Shown here piece by piece: positions 42,908 to 52,018 of a DNA stretch of 64,000 nucleotides. The DNA lies in assembly GCF_036345255.1 (NCBI RefSeq), contig NZ_CP107783.1:2480001-2544000 (forward strand), in the 5' to 3' direction. Each line of letters begins with the position of its first letter. The stretch's first letter is position 1. The notes below the pieces were generated by a model that worked only from the letters and a program-made list of their open reading frames with translations, did not search any database and had not been told where the DNA came from. Origin of the DNA: Streptomyces sp. NBC_00569 (GTDB lineage: Bacteria > Actinomycetota > Actinomycetes > Streptomycetales > Streptomycetaceae). The position numbers and the translations under genes were made by a program.

Positions 42908-44058
42908 GCAATACATCCCCCGACCACGGCACGCTCCTTCACCACCGCGCCGAAGGTCCCGCCACCGCTCCCCCGCTCCTCCTGGGCCCCTCGCTCGGCA
43001 CGTCCACCGCGCTGTGGGACGCGGTCGCGCCCGAACTGTCCGTCACCCACCGGGTGGTGCGCTGGGACCTTCCGGGGCACGGCAGGTCCCCGGCCGCGCT
43101 GATCGGCCCCGGCGCGACCGTCGCCGACCTGGCCGGCCTCGTTCTGGACCTCGCCGACTCCCTCGGCATCGAGCGCTTCGCGTACGCGGGGGTGTCGCTC
43201 GGCGGCGCGGTGGGCCTGCACCTCGCGGTCCACCACCCGGAGCGGGTGACGAGCCTCGCGGTGATCTGCTCGTCGGCGCACTTCGGCGGCTCGAAGCCCT
43301 GGGAGGAGCGGGCCGCGCTGGTACGCCGCGAGGGGCTCGGCCCGGTCGCCGAGACCGCCGACCGGCGCTGGTTCACCCCCGGGTTCACCGTGCCGGCCCT
43401 GGTCGAGGACCACCGCACCGCCGACCCCGCGGCGTACGCGGCCTGTTGCGACGCGCTCGCCGCGTTCGACATCCGCGAGGACCTCTCCTCGATCACGGCT
43501 CCCACGCTGCTGATCGCGGGCCGCGAGGACCCGGCGACGCCGCCCGCGCATCTGCGCGAGATCGCCGACGCGGTGGCAGGTTCGTCACTCGTCGAGATCG
43601 CGGGCGCCTCGCACCTCGCCCCCGCCCAGTGCCCCGAACCCGTGATCACGGCGCTGCGCGCCCAGCTCGGCGGAGGCGCCAAACGCGGGATGGAGGTGCG
43701 CAGGCAGGTGCTCGGCGACGCCCATGTCGACCGCGCCCAGGCGCGGCAGAGCCCCTTCACGGCCCGCTTCCAGGACTTCATCTCGCGCTACGCGTGGGGC
43801 GAGATCTGGACCGACCCGACGCTGGCACGCCGCGAACGCTCCATGATCACGATGACCGCGCTGGTGGCCCACGGCCACTACGACGAGCTGGCCATGCACG
43901 TACGCGCCGCGCTGCGCAACGGCCTGACACCCGAGGAGATCGGCGCCGTACTGCTGCAGACCGCGGTGTACTGCGGTGTCCCCGCGGCCAATTCGGCGTT
44001 CGCGGTGGCCCAGCGGGTCCTCGCCGAGGAGAGCGGAGAGGACCCGGCCGAGGGCTGA
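42904..44058 (+). CDS. pcaL: Fused 3-oxoadipate enol-lactonase/4-carboxymuconolactone decarboxylase
   Basis: 384-residue bifunctional protein. The alpha/beta-hydrolase half (PcaD, about 1-255) has the nucleophile elbow GVSLGGA, an acid region AGREDPATP and catalytic histidine GASHLAP. The C-terminal PcaC half (about 265-375) has RFQDFISRYAWGEIWTDPTL, LARRERSMITMTALVAHGHYDELAMH and LLQTAVYCGVPAANSAF. The fusion catalyses decarboxylation then lactone hydrolysis, as known for actinobacterial PcaL. The TTG start overlaps pcaB. Last gene of the operon. Confidence 0.95.
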   Translation: MSNTSPDHGTLLHHRAEGPATAPPLLLGPSLGTSTALWDAVAPELSVTHRVVRWDLPGHGRSPAALIGPGATVADLAGLVLDLADSLGIERFAYAGVSLGGAVGLHLAVHHPERVTSLAVICSSAHFGGSKPWEERAALVRREGLGPVAETADRRWFTPGFTVPALVEDHRTADPAAYAACCDALAAFDIREDLSSITAPTLLIAGREDPATPPAHLREIADAVAGSSLVEIAGASHLAPAQCPEPVITALRAQLGGGAKRGMEVRRQVLGDAHVDRAQARQSPFTARFQDFISRYAWGEIWTDPTLARRERSMITMTALVAHGHYDELAMHVRAALRNGLTPEEIGAVLLQTAVYCGVPAANSAFAVAQRVLAEESGEDPAEG

Positions 44059-44077
44059 ACCCCGCGCACGCCGACGG

Positions 44078-46750
44078 TCAGCGCAGGCCGCGCCCCGTGT
44101 CGAGTACCTCGCGGGCGCGGGCGGCCAGGCCGTCGGCGCCGCACGACCTGGCCAGGGTGAGGCCGCGGGTGAGTTCCGCGACCGAGCGGGCCGCGATGCC
44201 GTACTCGACGCGGGCCGCCGCGTGTTCGTACGCGCAGGGTGACGCTTCGAGGTAGGTGACCGACTTGGCGTACAGGGTCAGGGAGCGCTGGCCGGTCTCC
44301 AGGGCCGCCTCGCAGCGCAGCGCCTCCCCGATCGCCGTGTCCGTACCGAAGCGCTCGGCCTGGAGCCGGGCGTCGGCGGCGAGTTCCCTGGCGCGCTCGG
44401 GGTCCTCGGTGGCGAGCGCGCGGGCCAGGTCACAGGCCCAGGGCGCCATGATCGTGTTGTGTCCGCCGCGGGCGGTGGCCGCCTTGGCCGCCGCCTCCAG
44501 CTCGCTGACGCCCTCCTCCGTGCGGCCCGCGGCGATCAGCAGGCGGCCTCGGACGGAGTGCGCGTCGGGCAGGACGATCGTGGAGGGGTAGGGCGGGCCG
44601 AAGGAGTAGCGGTCCGCGATCTCCATGGCCTCGCCGATCCGGCCGCGGGCCACGAGCGTGTCGATGAGCATGCACGCGGCGTCCCAGTGCATGGGCAGGC
44701 CACGGCCGACGCGGTCGGCCAGGCGCAGGCTCTCGCGCAGGACGGCCTCGGCGTCGGTGAGACGGCCGCGCCTGCGGTGCACGTAACCGACGAAGGCGTG
44801 CGCGAGCGCCGAATGGCCCCCGCTCCAGCCGGCGGTCTCGTAGGCGCGTACGGCCTCGGTGAACAGGCTCTCCGCGCGGTCGAGCCGGTCGGAGAAGAGA
44901 TACGCGCTGCCGAGCATGGCGAGAAGTTCGAAGCCCCACTCGGGGTCGGTCCAGCCGAGACCCGGCGCCAGGCGCTCGTTGACGAGGGAGCGGTCGCAGA
45001 GTTCGACCACCACCTCGGCGTTCTCGCCGCGCGTCATCGCGTCGAAGGCGCGCAGGACGAGCAGGACCCGCTCGGGGTTGTCCCGGCCGGTCAGGGAGCC
45101 CGCGAGGGCGGCGAGGCTGCGGGAGCGACCCGGGGAGTCCTCCTCGCCGGCGTGGATGCCCTCCCACATGTACCGCGTGGCCTGGAGGCGGAGGCGGGCC
45201 GGGCCCGGGTCGAGCCGCGCGGCCTCGGCGTCGATCTCGCGCAGCGCCTCTTCCAGCTGGTTGTTGTGGACGAGGGCCTGGGACAACCGGCACACGGCGT
45301 CCACGCGCGCGTCCCCGCCGAGCCCCGGGTCGGTGTCGAGGGCCTGGCGCAGGTAGCCGATGGTGACGGCGGGCGAGGTGAGGAGGGTGGCGCAGCCCAG
45401 CTCGTAGAGGACTTCGGACCGTACGTCGGGCAGCGGGGGCTCCTGGAGCGCGCGCTCCAGACAGCGGCGGGCGGCCTCCGGGGCGCCGACCGCGAGGTGT
45501 TCACCGGCCGCCGTGCGCAACTGCTCGACGAGTTCGGGGTCGTCGTCCGGGTGGACCTGGAGCAGATGCCGGGAGGCTGCCGCGGCGCCGTGGCCCGAGG
45601 CCGTGACGGCCCAGGCGGCCTGCCCGTGCATGGCGGTGCGGGTGGCCGCCGGGATGGAGCGGTACACGGCGCTGGCGATCAGCGGGTGCACGAACTCCAG
45701 TCCCGCGGCGCCGTCTTCGTACGTCGCGTCGGTGAGGATGCGGGCCCCGCGCAGCCGCTCGGCGCAGCGGCCCGCCTCGCCGGGTGTCATCCCGGCGAGG
45801 CGCGCAGCGAGTTCGGGGGCGATCCGGGTGCCGAGGATGGCGGCGGCCCAGGCCAGGCGCGTCGCGTCGGTGCCGAGGCCTTCGAGGCGGTCGACCAGGC
45901 CGCGGCCGCGCGCCGACTTGTTCAGGGCGCGCAGCTCGCCGGCCGAGCCTTCCGCGGGTTCGAGATCGCTGTCCTGGACCTTGGCGAGGAGCTCCACGGT
46001 CTCGTACGGGTTGCCGCCGGTGACGGCCCACACCTCGCGGCAGAAGGGGGCGTCGGCGTGCTCGCCGAGGGTGGCGCGGGTGAGTCCGGCGGTGGCGTCG
46101 GGGGTGAGCGCGGACAGGGTGGTCCGGGGCCGGGCGGCGGCGCCGACGGCTTCGAGGTGGCCGGTGGAGACGGCGGTGGCCTCGCCGTCGCGGTGGGCGA
46201 CCACGACGAGGACGGGCAGGTCGTCGAGGCGTTCGGCGAACGCGGCGAGCCAGTGGAGCGTCTCCTCGTCGGCCCACTGCGCGTCGTCGACGAGCAGGAC
46301 GAGCGGCCAGTGCAGCCGGGCGAGCCGGGACACCGCCGCGACGAGTCCGTCGCGCACACCCTGCGGGTCGGCCTGGCGGCCGCCCGGTTCGGCTATGCCG
46401 AGCGCGGGGCCCGCGATCTCGTACCAGTCGCCGAAGTACTCGCGGGCCTCCTCCTGCGAGAGCGCGAGGAGGGCGGGCTGCAGCAACTGGCGTACGACGT
46501 TGAAGGGGACGGAGGTGACGGTCTCGCCGCCGCGGGCCGACCAGACCATGGCCCGTCCCGCCGCGATGCGGCGCACCTCTTCGAGGAGGGCGGTCTTGCC
46601 GATGCCCGCTTCGCCCCTGAACACGACGAGGCTGCCCGACGACGCCGCGTCCCCGCAGAGTTCGGCGAGCGCCCGCTCGACGACCGCGATCTCCTTGTCC
46701 CGCTCCCACAGGGCGGCCGAGGCGGCTCCGTCAGGCCGACTCTGCGTCAT
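44078..46750 (-). CDS. LAL-type AAA ATPase lacking a LuxR HTH
   Basis: 890-residue protein with an N-terminal STAND/AAA ATPase (Walker A GEAGIGKT at 46-53, Walker B LVLLVDDAQWADEETLHWL near 150) and a long TPR-like helical region (about 370-880). This is the layout of the large ATP-binding LuxR-family regulators (LAL). However, it ends at LARSCGADGLAARAREVLDTGRGLR, exactly where the C-terminal HTH normally begins, and no HTH is encoded in the 19 bp before pcaL. It may act as a signalling ATPase without DNA binding, or be truncated. Convergent with pcaL. Confidence 0.88.
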   Translation of the reverse strand: MTQSRPDGAASAALWERDKEIAVVERALAELCGDAASSGSLVVFRGEAGIGKTALLEEVRRIAAGRAMVWSARGGETVTSVPFNVVRQLLQPALLALSQEEAREYFGDWYEIAGPALGIAEPGGRQADPQGVRDGLVAAVSRLARLHWPLVLLVDDAQWADEETLHWLAAFAERLDDLPVLVVVAHRDGEATAVSTGHLEAVGAAARPRTTLSALTPDATAGLTRATLGEHADAPFCREVWAVTGGNPYETVELLAKVQDSDLEPAEGSAGELRALNKSARGRGLVDRLEGLGTDATRLAWAAAILGTRIAPELAARLAGMTPGEAGRCAERLRGARILTDATYEDGAAGLEFVHPLIASAVYRSIPAATRTAMHGQAAWAVTASGHGAAAASRHLLQVHPDDDPELVEQLRTAAGEHLAVGAPEAARRCLERALQEPPLPDVRSEVLYELGCATLLTSPAVTIGYLRQALDTDPGLGGDARVDAVCRLSQALVHNNQLEEALREIDAEAARLDPGPARLRLQATRYMWEGIHAGEEDSPGRSRSLAALAGSLTGRDNPERVLLVLRAFDAMTRGENAEVVVELCDRSLVNERLAPGLGWTDPEWGFELLAMLGSAYLFSDRLDRAESLFTEAVRAYETAGWSGGHSALAHAFVGYVHRRRGRLTDAEAVLRESLRLADRVGRGLPMHWDAACMLIDTLVARGRIGEAMEIADRYSFGPPYPSTIVLPDAHSVRGRLLIAAGRTEEGVSELEAAAKAATARGGHNTIMAPWACDLARALATEDPERARELAADARLQAERFGTDTAIGEALRCEAALETGQRSLTLYAKSVTYLEASPCAYEHAAARVEYGIAARSVAELTRGLTLARSCGADGLAARAREVLDTGRGLR

Positions 46751-46924
46751 CCCGCACTCTCCCGAAGTCGCTCAATCGACGTACAGATGTTGAGAGTAGC
46801 CGCAGCCGGGGGGTTGTGGGTGGGGGTCCGCGCAGGTCTTCGCCATAAGTGGGAAGGGGCCCTTCCGGAACGGGACCCGCCCCCTCTCATGCCCCTTTCA
46901 CGCACGCCTCATACTGTGGCGCCC

Positions 46925-47986
46925 ATGACCCAGGTGACTCCCCCCGGCTGGTACCCCGATCCCGGCCAGAAGCCCGAAGGCCCCCGCACCGAACGCTGGT
47001 GGGACGGCAGTGTGTGGACGGAGCAGACCCGTGCCGCCGAGACCGGCGCCGCGCCCGGCCCGCCCGCGTACGCGCCGGCGGCTCCCGGCGCGCATCCGCA
47101 GGCGTACGGCTATCCGCAGACCTCGCAGCCGCCGGGGCAGTTCGGCCACCCCGGATACCCGGGCTACCCCGCGTACCCGGAGCCGAAGCCGAGGCGCGGC
47201 CTCAAGATAGCCATCGCCGCCGGTGTCGCCGTGGTGGTGCTCGGCGGCATCGTCGGCGGGGTGTACGCGCTGACCTCCGGTGACGGCGACGGGAAGAGCG
47301 ACCGGGCCGACTCGTCGTCAAGTCCCTCCGCTGATCCGGGACTTCCCCAGGCGCCGGGTGACGGTCCTGGCGGGAGCGGGGGAAGCGGTGGCACCGGCGG
47401 TGCCGGCGGGGAGAGCGGCGCTCCGCAGGCGCCGGGTTCGGGCGGCGGTTTCGCCGCCGACCTCGTCAACGGGGTGTCGGTGCCCGTGCTCGACGGCTGG
47501 ACCGGCGGCACGACGAAGGGCGGCAACGCGGGGGTGACGACCGGCCCGTACGCCTGCCCCGGCGACACGAAGCAGCAGTGTGTGCGCGGCGGCGCGTTCT
47601 CGGCGTCGGCCGAGGCGCTGAAGCTCAAGGCGACGGGCGCAAAGGCCGCGGCCGAGGAGGACATCTCCAAGAACGCGCAGGAGTCGTACGGCGGCGCGAT
47701 CTACGGAAAGATCACCTCGCACAAGGAGCTGGCCTCCGAGGCCGTCACCGTGGCCGGCCAGAAGGGCTACCTGGTGCGCTGGCAGGTCGTCACGGCCAAG
47801 GGCGACGACGGCTACGTCGAGTCGCTGGTCTTCCCCGCGCCCGCCGACCCCAAGTCGCTCGTCGTCGTCCGCTTCGGCATCGACGTGAACGACAAGGCGC
47901 CGGACGTGACGTCGATGGACAAGATCACCAAGGGCATCAAGAAGTCCGCGATCGCCGAGGGCGGCGGCAACGGGCAGAACGTGTAG
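46925..47986 (+). CDS. DUF2510 membrane protein with extracytoplasmic domain
   Basis: 353 residues. N-terminal DUF2510 (PGWYPDPGQ...RWWDGSVWTEQT, 7-34), a Pro/Tyr/Gly-rich linker, one transmembrane helix (about 95-117, LKIAIAAGVAVVVLGGIVGG), a Ser/Gly-rich spacer, then an external domain with two cysteines (YACPGDTKQQCVRGG). Function unknown. DUF2510 is thought to bind near the membrane in actinobacterial envelope proteins. It is divergent from the LAL gene and convergent with a TetR gene. Confidence 0.83.
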   Translation: MTQVTPPGWYPDPGQKPEGPRTERWWDGSVWTEQTRAAETGAAPGPPAYAPAAPGAHPQAYGYPQTSQPPGQFGHPGYPGYPAYPEPKPRRGLKIAIAAGVAVVVLGGIVGGVYALTSGDGDGKSDRADSSSSPSADPGLPQAPGDGPGGSGGSGGTGGAGGESGAPQAPGSGGGFAADLVNGVSVPVLDGWTGGTTKGGNAGVTTGPYACPGDTKQQCVRGGAFSASAEALKLKATGAKAAAEEDISKNAQESYGGAIYGKITSHKELASEAVTVAGQKGYLVRWQVVTAKGDDGYVESLVFPAPADPKSLVVVRFGIDVNDKAPDVTSMDKITKGIKKSAIAEGGGNGQNV

Positions 47987-48052
47987 GACCCCGTAGGAGG
48001 ACGTGCGGAACCCCGTGAACCACTCGGGGGCGTCATCGGGGAGAAAGCCCAG

Positions 48053-48098
48053 GGGCCGGGCAGGTCCCCCTCCGCTCAAGGAGGGACCAGCCCGGCCC
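48053..48098. terminator. Bidirectional terminator hairpin
   Basis: Long stem GGGCCGGG...GGTCCCCCTCC (48053-48073) / GGAGGGACC...CCCGGCCC (48080-48098), 6-base loop, small bulges, between convergent genes. Confidence 0.75.
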
Positions 48099-48180
48099 GG
48101 GGGTGCGCGCCGCGCCCGTCCCCACGGTGCGGCGCGGGCAGACCGCCGTCAGGTCATCCCGACAGACGGCGGTCTCCCGT

Positions 48181-48801
48181 TCAGGTGGCTTCGCCCAGGC
48201 CGAGTGCGGGCAGCACCACGGCGTCGACGAAGCGGGTGAGGTAGTCCGCGTCCGCGTACCGGCCCTCGAGGACCGGGCGGATGCGCTGCACCCCGAGCAG
48301 CTGGGCGGCCAGGAACTCAAGGGCCGGATGGTCCGCGGCGATCTCGCCGCGCGCCACGGCCCGGTCGATCATCTCCCCGAGCGCGGCCAGCTCCGGCTCG
48401 ACCAGGGCCTCGCGCAGCGCCCCCTGGAGTTCCTCGTCGCTGAGGACCGCGTGGCCCAGGGCCTGGACGAGCTGGGTGTCACGTCCCGCCTGCTGCGCCG
48501 CCGCGCGGGCGGCCGAGCGCAGGTCACCGGCGAGCGTACCCGTGTCGACACTGGCGAACTTCACGCAGCGCCCCGCCCGCAGCGCGGCGGCCACGAGCTG
48601 CGGCTTCGTCTTCCACTGCCGGTAGAGCGTGGACTTGCTGCAGCACGCCTGGGCCGCGACGCCCTCCATGGTGAGCGCCTCGTAGCCGTTCTCACGGAGC
48701 TGGTCGAGGACCGCGTCGTAGAACTCCCGCTCGCGCTCTGGAGTGATCTTGGAGCGGCGCGAAGTGGTCACTGATGTGCCTGCCTGCTCCTGGGACGTCA
48801 T
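48181..48801 (-). CDS. TetR-family regulator
   Basis: 206 residues with an N-terminal HTH (about 25-72: FYDAVLDQLRENGYEALTMEGVAAQACCSKSTLYRQWKTKPQLV) and a TetR_C-type ligand domain. Two adjacent cysteines (ACCSK) in the HTH are unusual. ATG 48801 has AGGAG seven bases upstream; GTG 48771 is an alternative. Divergent from the PAP2/DMT operon, and the likely ligand of the triple operator between them. Confidence 0.88.
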   Translation of the reverse strand: MTSQEQAGTSVTTSRRSKITPEREREFYDAVLDQLRENGYEALTMEGVAAQACCSKSTLYRQWKTKPQLVAAALRAGRCVKFASVDTGTLAGDLRSAARAAAQQAGRDTQLVQALGHAVLSDEELQGALREALVEPELAALGEMIDRAVARGEIAADHPALEFLAAQLLGVQRIRPVLEGRYADADYLTRFVDAVVLPALGLGEAT

Positions 48802-48829
48802 GGCTCTTCTCCTCGCGATCTTCGCTATC

Positions 48830-48877
48830 GATACGCCAGTGTACCGGTACGCCAGCGTTTCGGTACACTGGCGTATC
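48830..48877. promoter_or_regulatory. Three contiguous 16-bp operator sites
   Basis: Site A GATACGCCAGTGTACC (48830-48845), site B GGTACGCCAGCGTTTC (48846-48861) and site C GGTACACTGGCGTATC (48862-48877, the exact reverse complement of A) abut without gaps. A and C with flanking bases form a perfect 20-bp inverted repeat (48827-48846 and 48861-48880). It lies between the TetR start and the PAP2 start and so should control both. Confidence 0.75.
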
Positions 48878-48950
48878 GATGAGCGCGGTTCACGCCGTGC
48901 TCACCTCCGCATCACCGCACCACCCAGTCGTCATGAAAAGGGGCCGGGGG

Positions 48951-49997
48951 ATGAATTCCCTTACCGAGCCTGCCGAACCGGAGCCGGACACAGCCGGCCG
49001 CGAGACGGACGCCGTCGGCCACCAGGCCGGCGCCGTCGCCCGCCCGCCCCTGGTCCGGGAGCTCCTGCTGGTCGTCGGACTGTTCCTCGTCTACAAGTTC
49101 GGCAGGCAACTGGCCAATGGCCACACCGGCGAGGCGTTCCACAACGCGCACCGCGTGTGGGACCTCGAACGCGCCGCCCACCTGCCGGGCGAGGGCGCTG
49201 TGCAGCATGTGCTGCTGCACAGCGAGGACCTCGTGCACATCGCGAACACCTACTACGCGACGGTGCACTTCCCGGCGACGGCCGCCTTTCTGATCTGGCT
49301 GTATCTGCGCAGGCCCCGGCACTACATATGGACGCGCCGGATACTCGCCGCCCTCACCACCGCGGCCCTTGTGCTGCATCTCACCTTCCCGCTGGCACCG
49401 CCCCGGATGCTGGCCGCGGCGCACCTCGTGGACACCGGGCAGGTGTACGGGCCGACCGTCTACGGCGCGACGCCGCAGACCGACTCGATGGCGAACCAGT
49501 TCGCCGCGATGCCGTCCCTGCACTTCGGCTGGGCCCTGATGGTCGCCGTCGGCCTCATCGCCGCGACCCGCTCCCGGCTGCGCTGGCTGTGGCTGCTGCA
49601 CCCGGCGCTCACCCTGTTCGTCGTCGTCGGCACGGCGAACCACTACTGGCTGGACACGATCGTGGCGACGGCCCTCCTGGGCATCGCGCTCGCGGTGATC
49701 CGGCTGCCCGGCACCACACCGGCCGCGAAGCCCGGACAGTCCGTCGGCCGGCGCCTGCTGCCCGCCCCGCGTTCCGCCCCCTCGCTCATGGCGACGGCGG
49801 AGACCATGGGCGAGGCGCTGCCCGCCCCGTGGACCCCGGCGCACCAGCGCGGCGGATCCCTCTCCGCGTCCGAAGTGCTCGCACGCATCCCGGTGTCGGT
49901 GACCGCGGGCTCGGCGTCCGCCGTCGACGCGCCGGCCCCGTCGGGAGCGACGGGTCCGGGTCGCTCGGCCCTCACGGCGACGGGAGCACTCCGGTGA
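48951..49997 (+). CDS. PAP2/inositolphosphotransferase-like membrane protein
   Basis: 348 residues with about six hydrophobic helices. The PAP2 phosphatase motifs are FAAMPSLHFGWAL and VGTANHYWLDTIVA (catalytic His and Asp), as in AUR1/inositolphosphoryl-transferase-like PAP2 proteins. It acts on membrane phospholipid head groups or lipid phosphates. The C-terminal 90 residues are Pro/Ala/Ser-rich and probably cytoplasmic. ATG 48951 has AAAAGGGG seven bases upstream; the longer in-frame ORF crosses the operator. The stop overlaps the next start (GTGA). Confidence 0.85.
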   Translation: MNSLTEPAEPEPDTAGRETDAVGHQAGAVARPPLVRELLLVVGLFLVYKFGRQLANGHTGEAFHNAHRVWDLERAAHLPGEGAVQHVLLHSEDLVHIANTYYATVHFPATAAFLIWLYLRRPRHYIWTRRILAALTTAALVLHLTFPLAPPRMLAAAHLVDTGQVYGPTVYGATPQTDSMANQFAAMPSLHFGWALMVAVGLIAATRSRLRWLWLLHPALTLFVVVGTANHYWLDTIVATALLGIALAVIRLPGTTPAAKPGQSVGRRLLPAPRSAPSLMATAETMGEALPAPWTPAHQRGGSLSASEVLARIPVSVTAGSASAVDAPAPSGATGPGRSALTATGALR

Positions 49998-51025
49998 ACG
50001 CCACCCTCCTCGCCGTCGCGCTCTCCCTCGTCTCGGCGGTCGCCTACGCGGCCGCCGCCGTCGCCCAGGAACGCCTCGCGTCACGCACCGCGGGGACCGA
50101 CGCCGGCGTCCTGCGCCTGCTCGGCACCGGCGCCTGGTGGGGGTCGGTCCTGCTCAACGCGTCCGCCGCGCTGCTGCATGTGGCGGCGCTCAAGTACGGC
50201 CCCCTCACCCTCGTACAGCCGCTGGGCGCGCTGACGCTCGTCGCGGCGGTGCCGCTCGGGGCGCGCATGGCCGGGCGGCGCGTCCTGTCCGTCGAGTGGC
50301 GCGGCACCGCGCTCACGCTCGCCGGGCTCGGCGCGCTCCTGCTCACGGCCTCGGGCCCGGCCCCCGACGACACGCTCAGCCTCGGCGAGGCGCTGACCGT
50401 CGCCGGTACGACGGCAGCGCTGATCGGACTCCTGTCGCGTCGCGGCGCGAAGCCGGGACTGCGGCACGCGACGGCTTCCGGTCTCGCCTCGGGCATCGCC
50501 TCGGCGCTCGCCCAGACCGTGACCGTCGCGGTCACCGACCGGACGGGGCCACTGCTCAGCGTCAAGGTGATCGTCATGGCGCTCCTGATCGCGGCGTTCG
50601 CCGCGGGTGGCCTGCTCCTGTCCCAGATCGCCTACCGCGGTGGCCTCGGCGCACCGCTCGCGATGGTCACCCTCTCCAACCCGGTGGCCGCGGCGATCAT
50701 CGGCGTCACGCTGCTCGGCGAGCGGCTCCAGGGCGGGATCACGGGGATCCTGCTCGCGGCGGCGGGCGCGACGCTCGCGGGCCGGGGGGTCCTGCTCCTC
50801 ACGCGTACGTCGCCGAAGACGCCGGAGTCCCGACCGGAACCGTCGCTCATCGCGGCGGAACACCGGCCCGAGCTGCCGTCCCGGGTGGCGGGGACGGGGC
50901 CGATCGCGACTCTGCCGGACCTTCAGGGTCTTCCCCCGATGCCCGTGCTGCCCGGCACGGTGGTCGTCCTGCCGTCGATCCCGACGCAGCCGGAGCAGAC
51001 GCCGGGCGCGCTCCAGGCATCCTGA
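49994..51025 (+). CDS. DMT/EamA-type membrane transporter
   Basis: 343 residues with about nine or ten hydrophobic segments in the DMT pattern (LALKYGPLTLVQPLGALTLVAAVPLGA-like and GAPLAMVTLSNPVAAAIIGVTLLGERL, the typical EamA repeat endings). The C-terminal 65 residues are hydrophilic and proline-rich. Export of a small metabolite is the family role; the substrate is unknown. Translationally coupled to the PAP2 gene, and likely under the TetR operator. Confidence 0.85.
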   Translation: MNATLLAVALSLVSAVAYAAAAVAQERLASRTAGTDAGVLRLLGTGAWWGSVLLNASAALLHVAALKYGPLTLVQPLGALTLVAAVPLGARMAGRRVLSVEWRGTALTLAGLGALLLTASGPAPDDTLSLGEALTVAGTTAALIGLLSRRGAKPGLRHATASGLASGIASALAQTVTVAVTDRTGPLLSVKVIVMALLIAAFAAGGLLLSQIAYRGGLGAPLAMVTLSNPVAAAIIGVTLLGERLQGGITGILLAAAGATLAGRGVLLLTRTSPKTPESRPEPSLIAAEHRPELPSRVAGTGPIATLPDLQGLPPMPVLPGTVVVLPSIPTQPEQTPGALQAS

Positions 51026-51093
51026 GCGCGAACCCCTCTACGGGTTCCGCATGACCACTTCCGGCTTACGGGTTCCGGCTTACGGGTTCCGCG

Positions 51094-51684
51094 TCACGGC
51101 TTGCCGGGCGCGGGACGCGTCCTCATCCCGTCGAGCGTGATCCCGAAGACCCGGTCGCGCTGCTCGGTGTCCACGTAGGCAGCGCCGGTGACGCCCGAGA
51201 CCAGTCGGAGCAGGTCGTCGAACGACATGTCCGAGCGGACCTCCCCGGCGGCCTGCGCGCGCAGCAGCAGCGGTTCGCCGGCGTCGAGCATGGCGCGGCG
51301 GCAGGCGACGAAGATGTCGGACTCCCCGCTGAGCGCGTCCCGGATGGCGCGCTTCGTGACGGTGTAGTCCACGAAGCGGCGCAGCCAGGTGGCGAGCCCG
51401 TCCCACGGCGGGGCGTCCGCGAGTTCGTCGGCGAGCCGGCACAGGGCGTCGACCTCTCCCGCGTAGACCGTCTCGAAGAGGTGCCTGCGCGTGGGGAAGT
51501 TGCGGTACAGGGTGCCGATGCCGACGCCGGCCTGGCGGGCGATGTCCTCGAGCGACGCCTCCGCGCCCTTCTCGGCGAACGCGTCGCGGGCCGCGGCCAG
51601 GAGCGCGTCGAAGTTGCGGCGCGCGTCCGCGCGGCGCGGGCGCTGTGCCGCGACGATCCCGCCGACGAGTTCCCTGTCCGTCAT
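51094..51684 (-). CDS. TetR-family repressor of adjacent MFS gene
   Basis: 196 residues; HTH at about 25-70 (LLAAARDAFAEKGAEASLEDIARQAGVGIGTLYRNFPTRRHLFETVY), followed by a helical effector domain. ATG 51684 has GGGAG eight bases upstream. Divergent from the drug-efflux-type MFS gene, the classical repressor/pump arrangement, with a palindrome in the shared promoter. Confidence 0.9.
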   Translation of the reverse strand: MTDRELVGGIVAAQRPRRADARRNFDALLAAARDAFAEKGAEASLEDIARQAGVGIGTLYRNFPTRRHLFETVYAGEVDALCRLADELADAPPWDGLATWLRRFVDYTVTKRAIRDALSGESDIFVACRRAMLDAGEPLLLRAQAAGEVRSDMSFDDLLRLVSGVTGAAYVDTEQRDRVFGITLDGMRTRPAPGKP

Positions 51685-51758
51685 GCGTGCCACTCCCGGG
51701 GTGAGGCAGCGCGAGCTGCCGAGGTTGTACCGGAGGCTTCCCTCCGCTATCGTTATCC

Positions 51759-51780
51759 AAGTCGAGGGGTGCCTCCACTT
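51759..51780. promoter_or_regulatory. Palindromic operator between TetR and MFS genes
   Basis: AAGTCGAGG-GGTG-CCTCCACTT: 9-bp arms with one mismatch, 75 bp upstream of the TetR start. Confidence 0.55.
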
Positions 51781-52018
51781 TAACAGTCGACGCACCCCGC
51801 GCCCCGCCGCACAGCGCTGCGGGCAGACCGGCCGGAACGGCCGGATCCCACATCCTCCCAGCTCGTGCGCACCCGCGGACCGCGGCCCTTGCCGCAGGTC
51901 ACGCAGGTGTGCCCGGCCACCTTCCGTTCAGAGAGACACCGCCTTGAACCGGAATCGCACGCCCTCTCGTCGTACGACCAGGAACCCTCTGCCCGGGAAT
52001 CCGACATCCGGGATCTCC

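Noticed and set aside
42904..44058. Separate pcaD and pcaC genes
   Set aside because: One uninterrupted frame contains both halves, with no internal stop or start signal, so this is the PcaL fusion.
44059..44080. Frameshifted HTH remnant of the LAL gene
   Set aside because: Only 19 bases separate it from pcaL, and no HTH-like sequence is found in any frame there.
44459..47986. Very long plus-strand reading frame (over 1100 codons) across the LAL gene
   Set aside because: Only its last 353 codons encode a recognisable protein (DUF2510). The rest is the antisense of the LAL gene, open because of high GC.
48774..48950. Longer N-terminus of the PAP2 protein
   Set aside because: It would translate through the triple operator. 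A strong ribosome site stands before ATG 48951.
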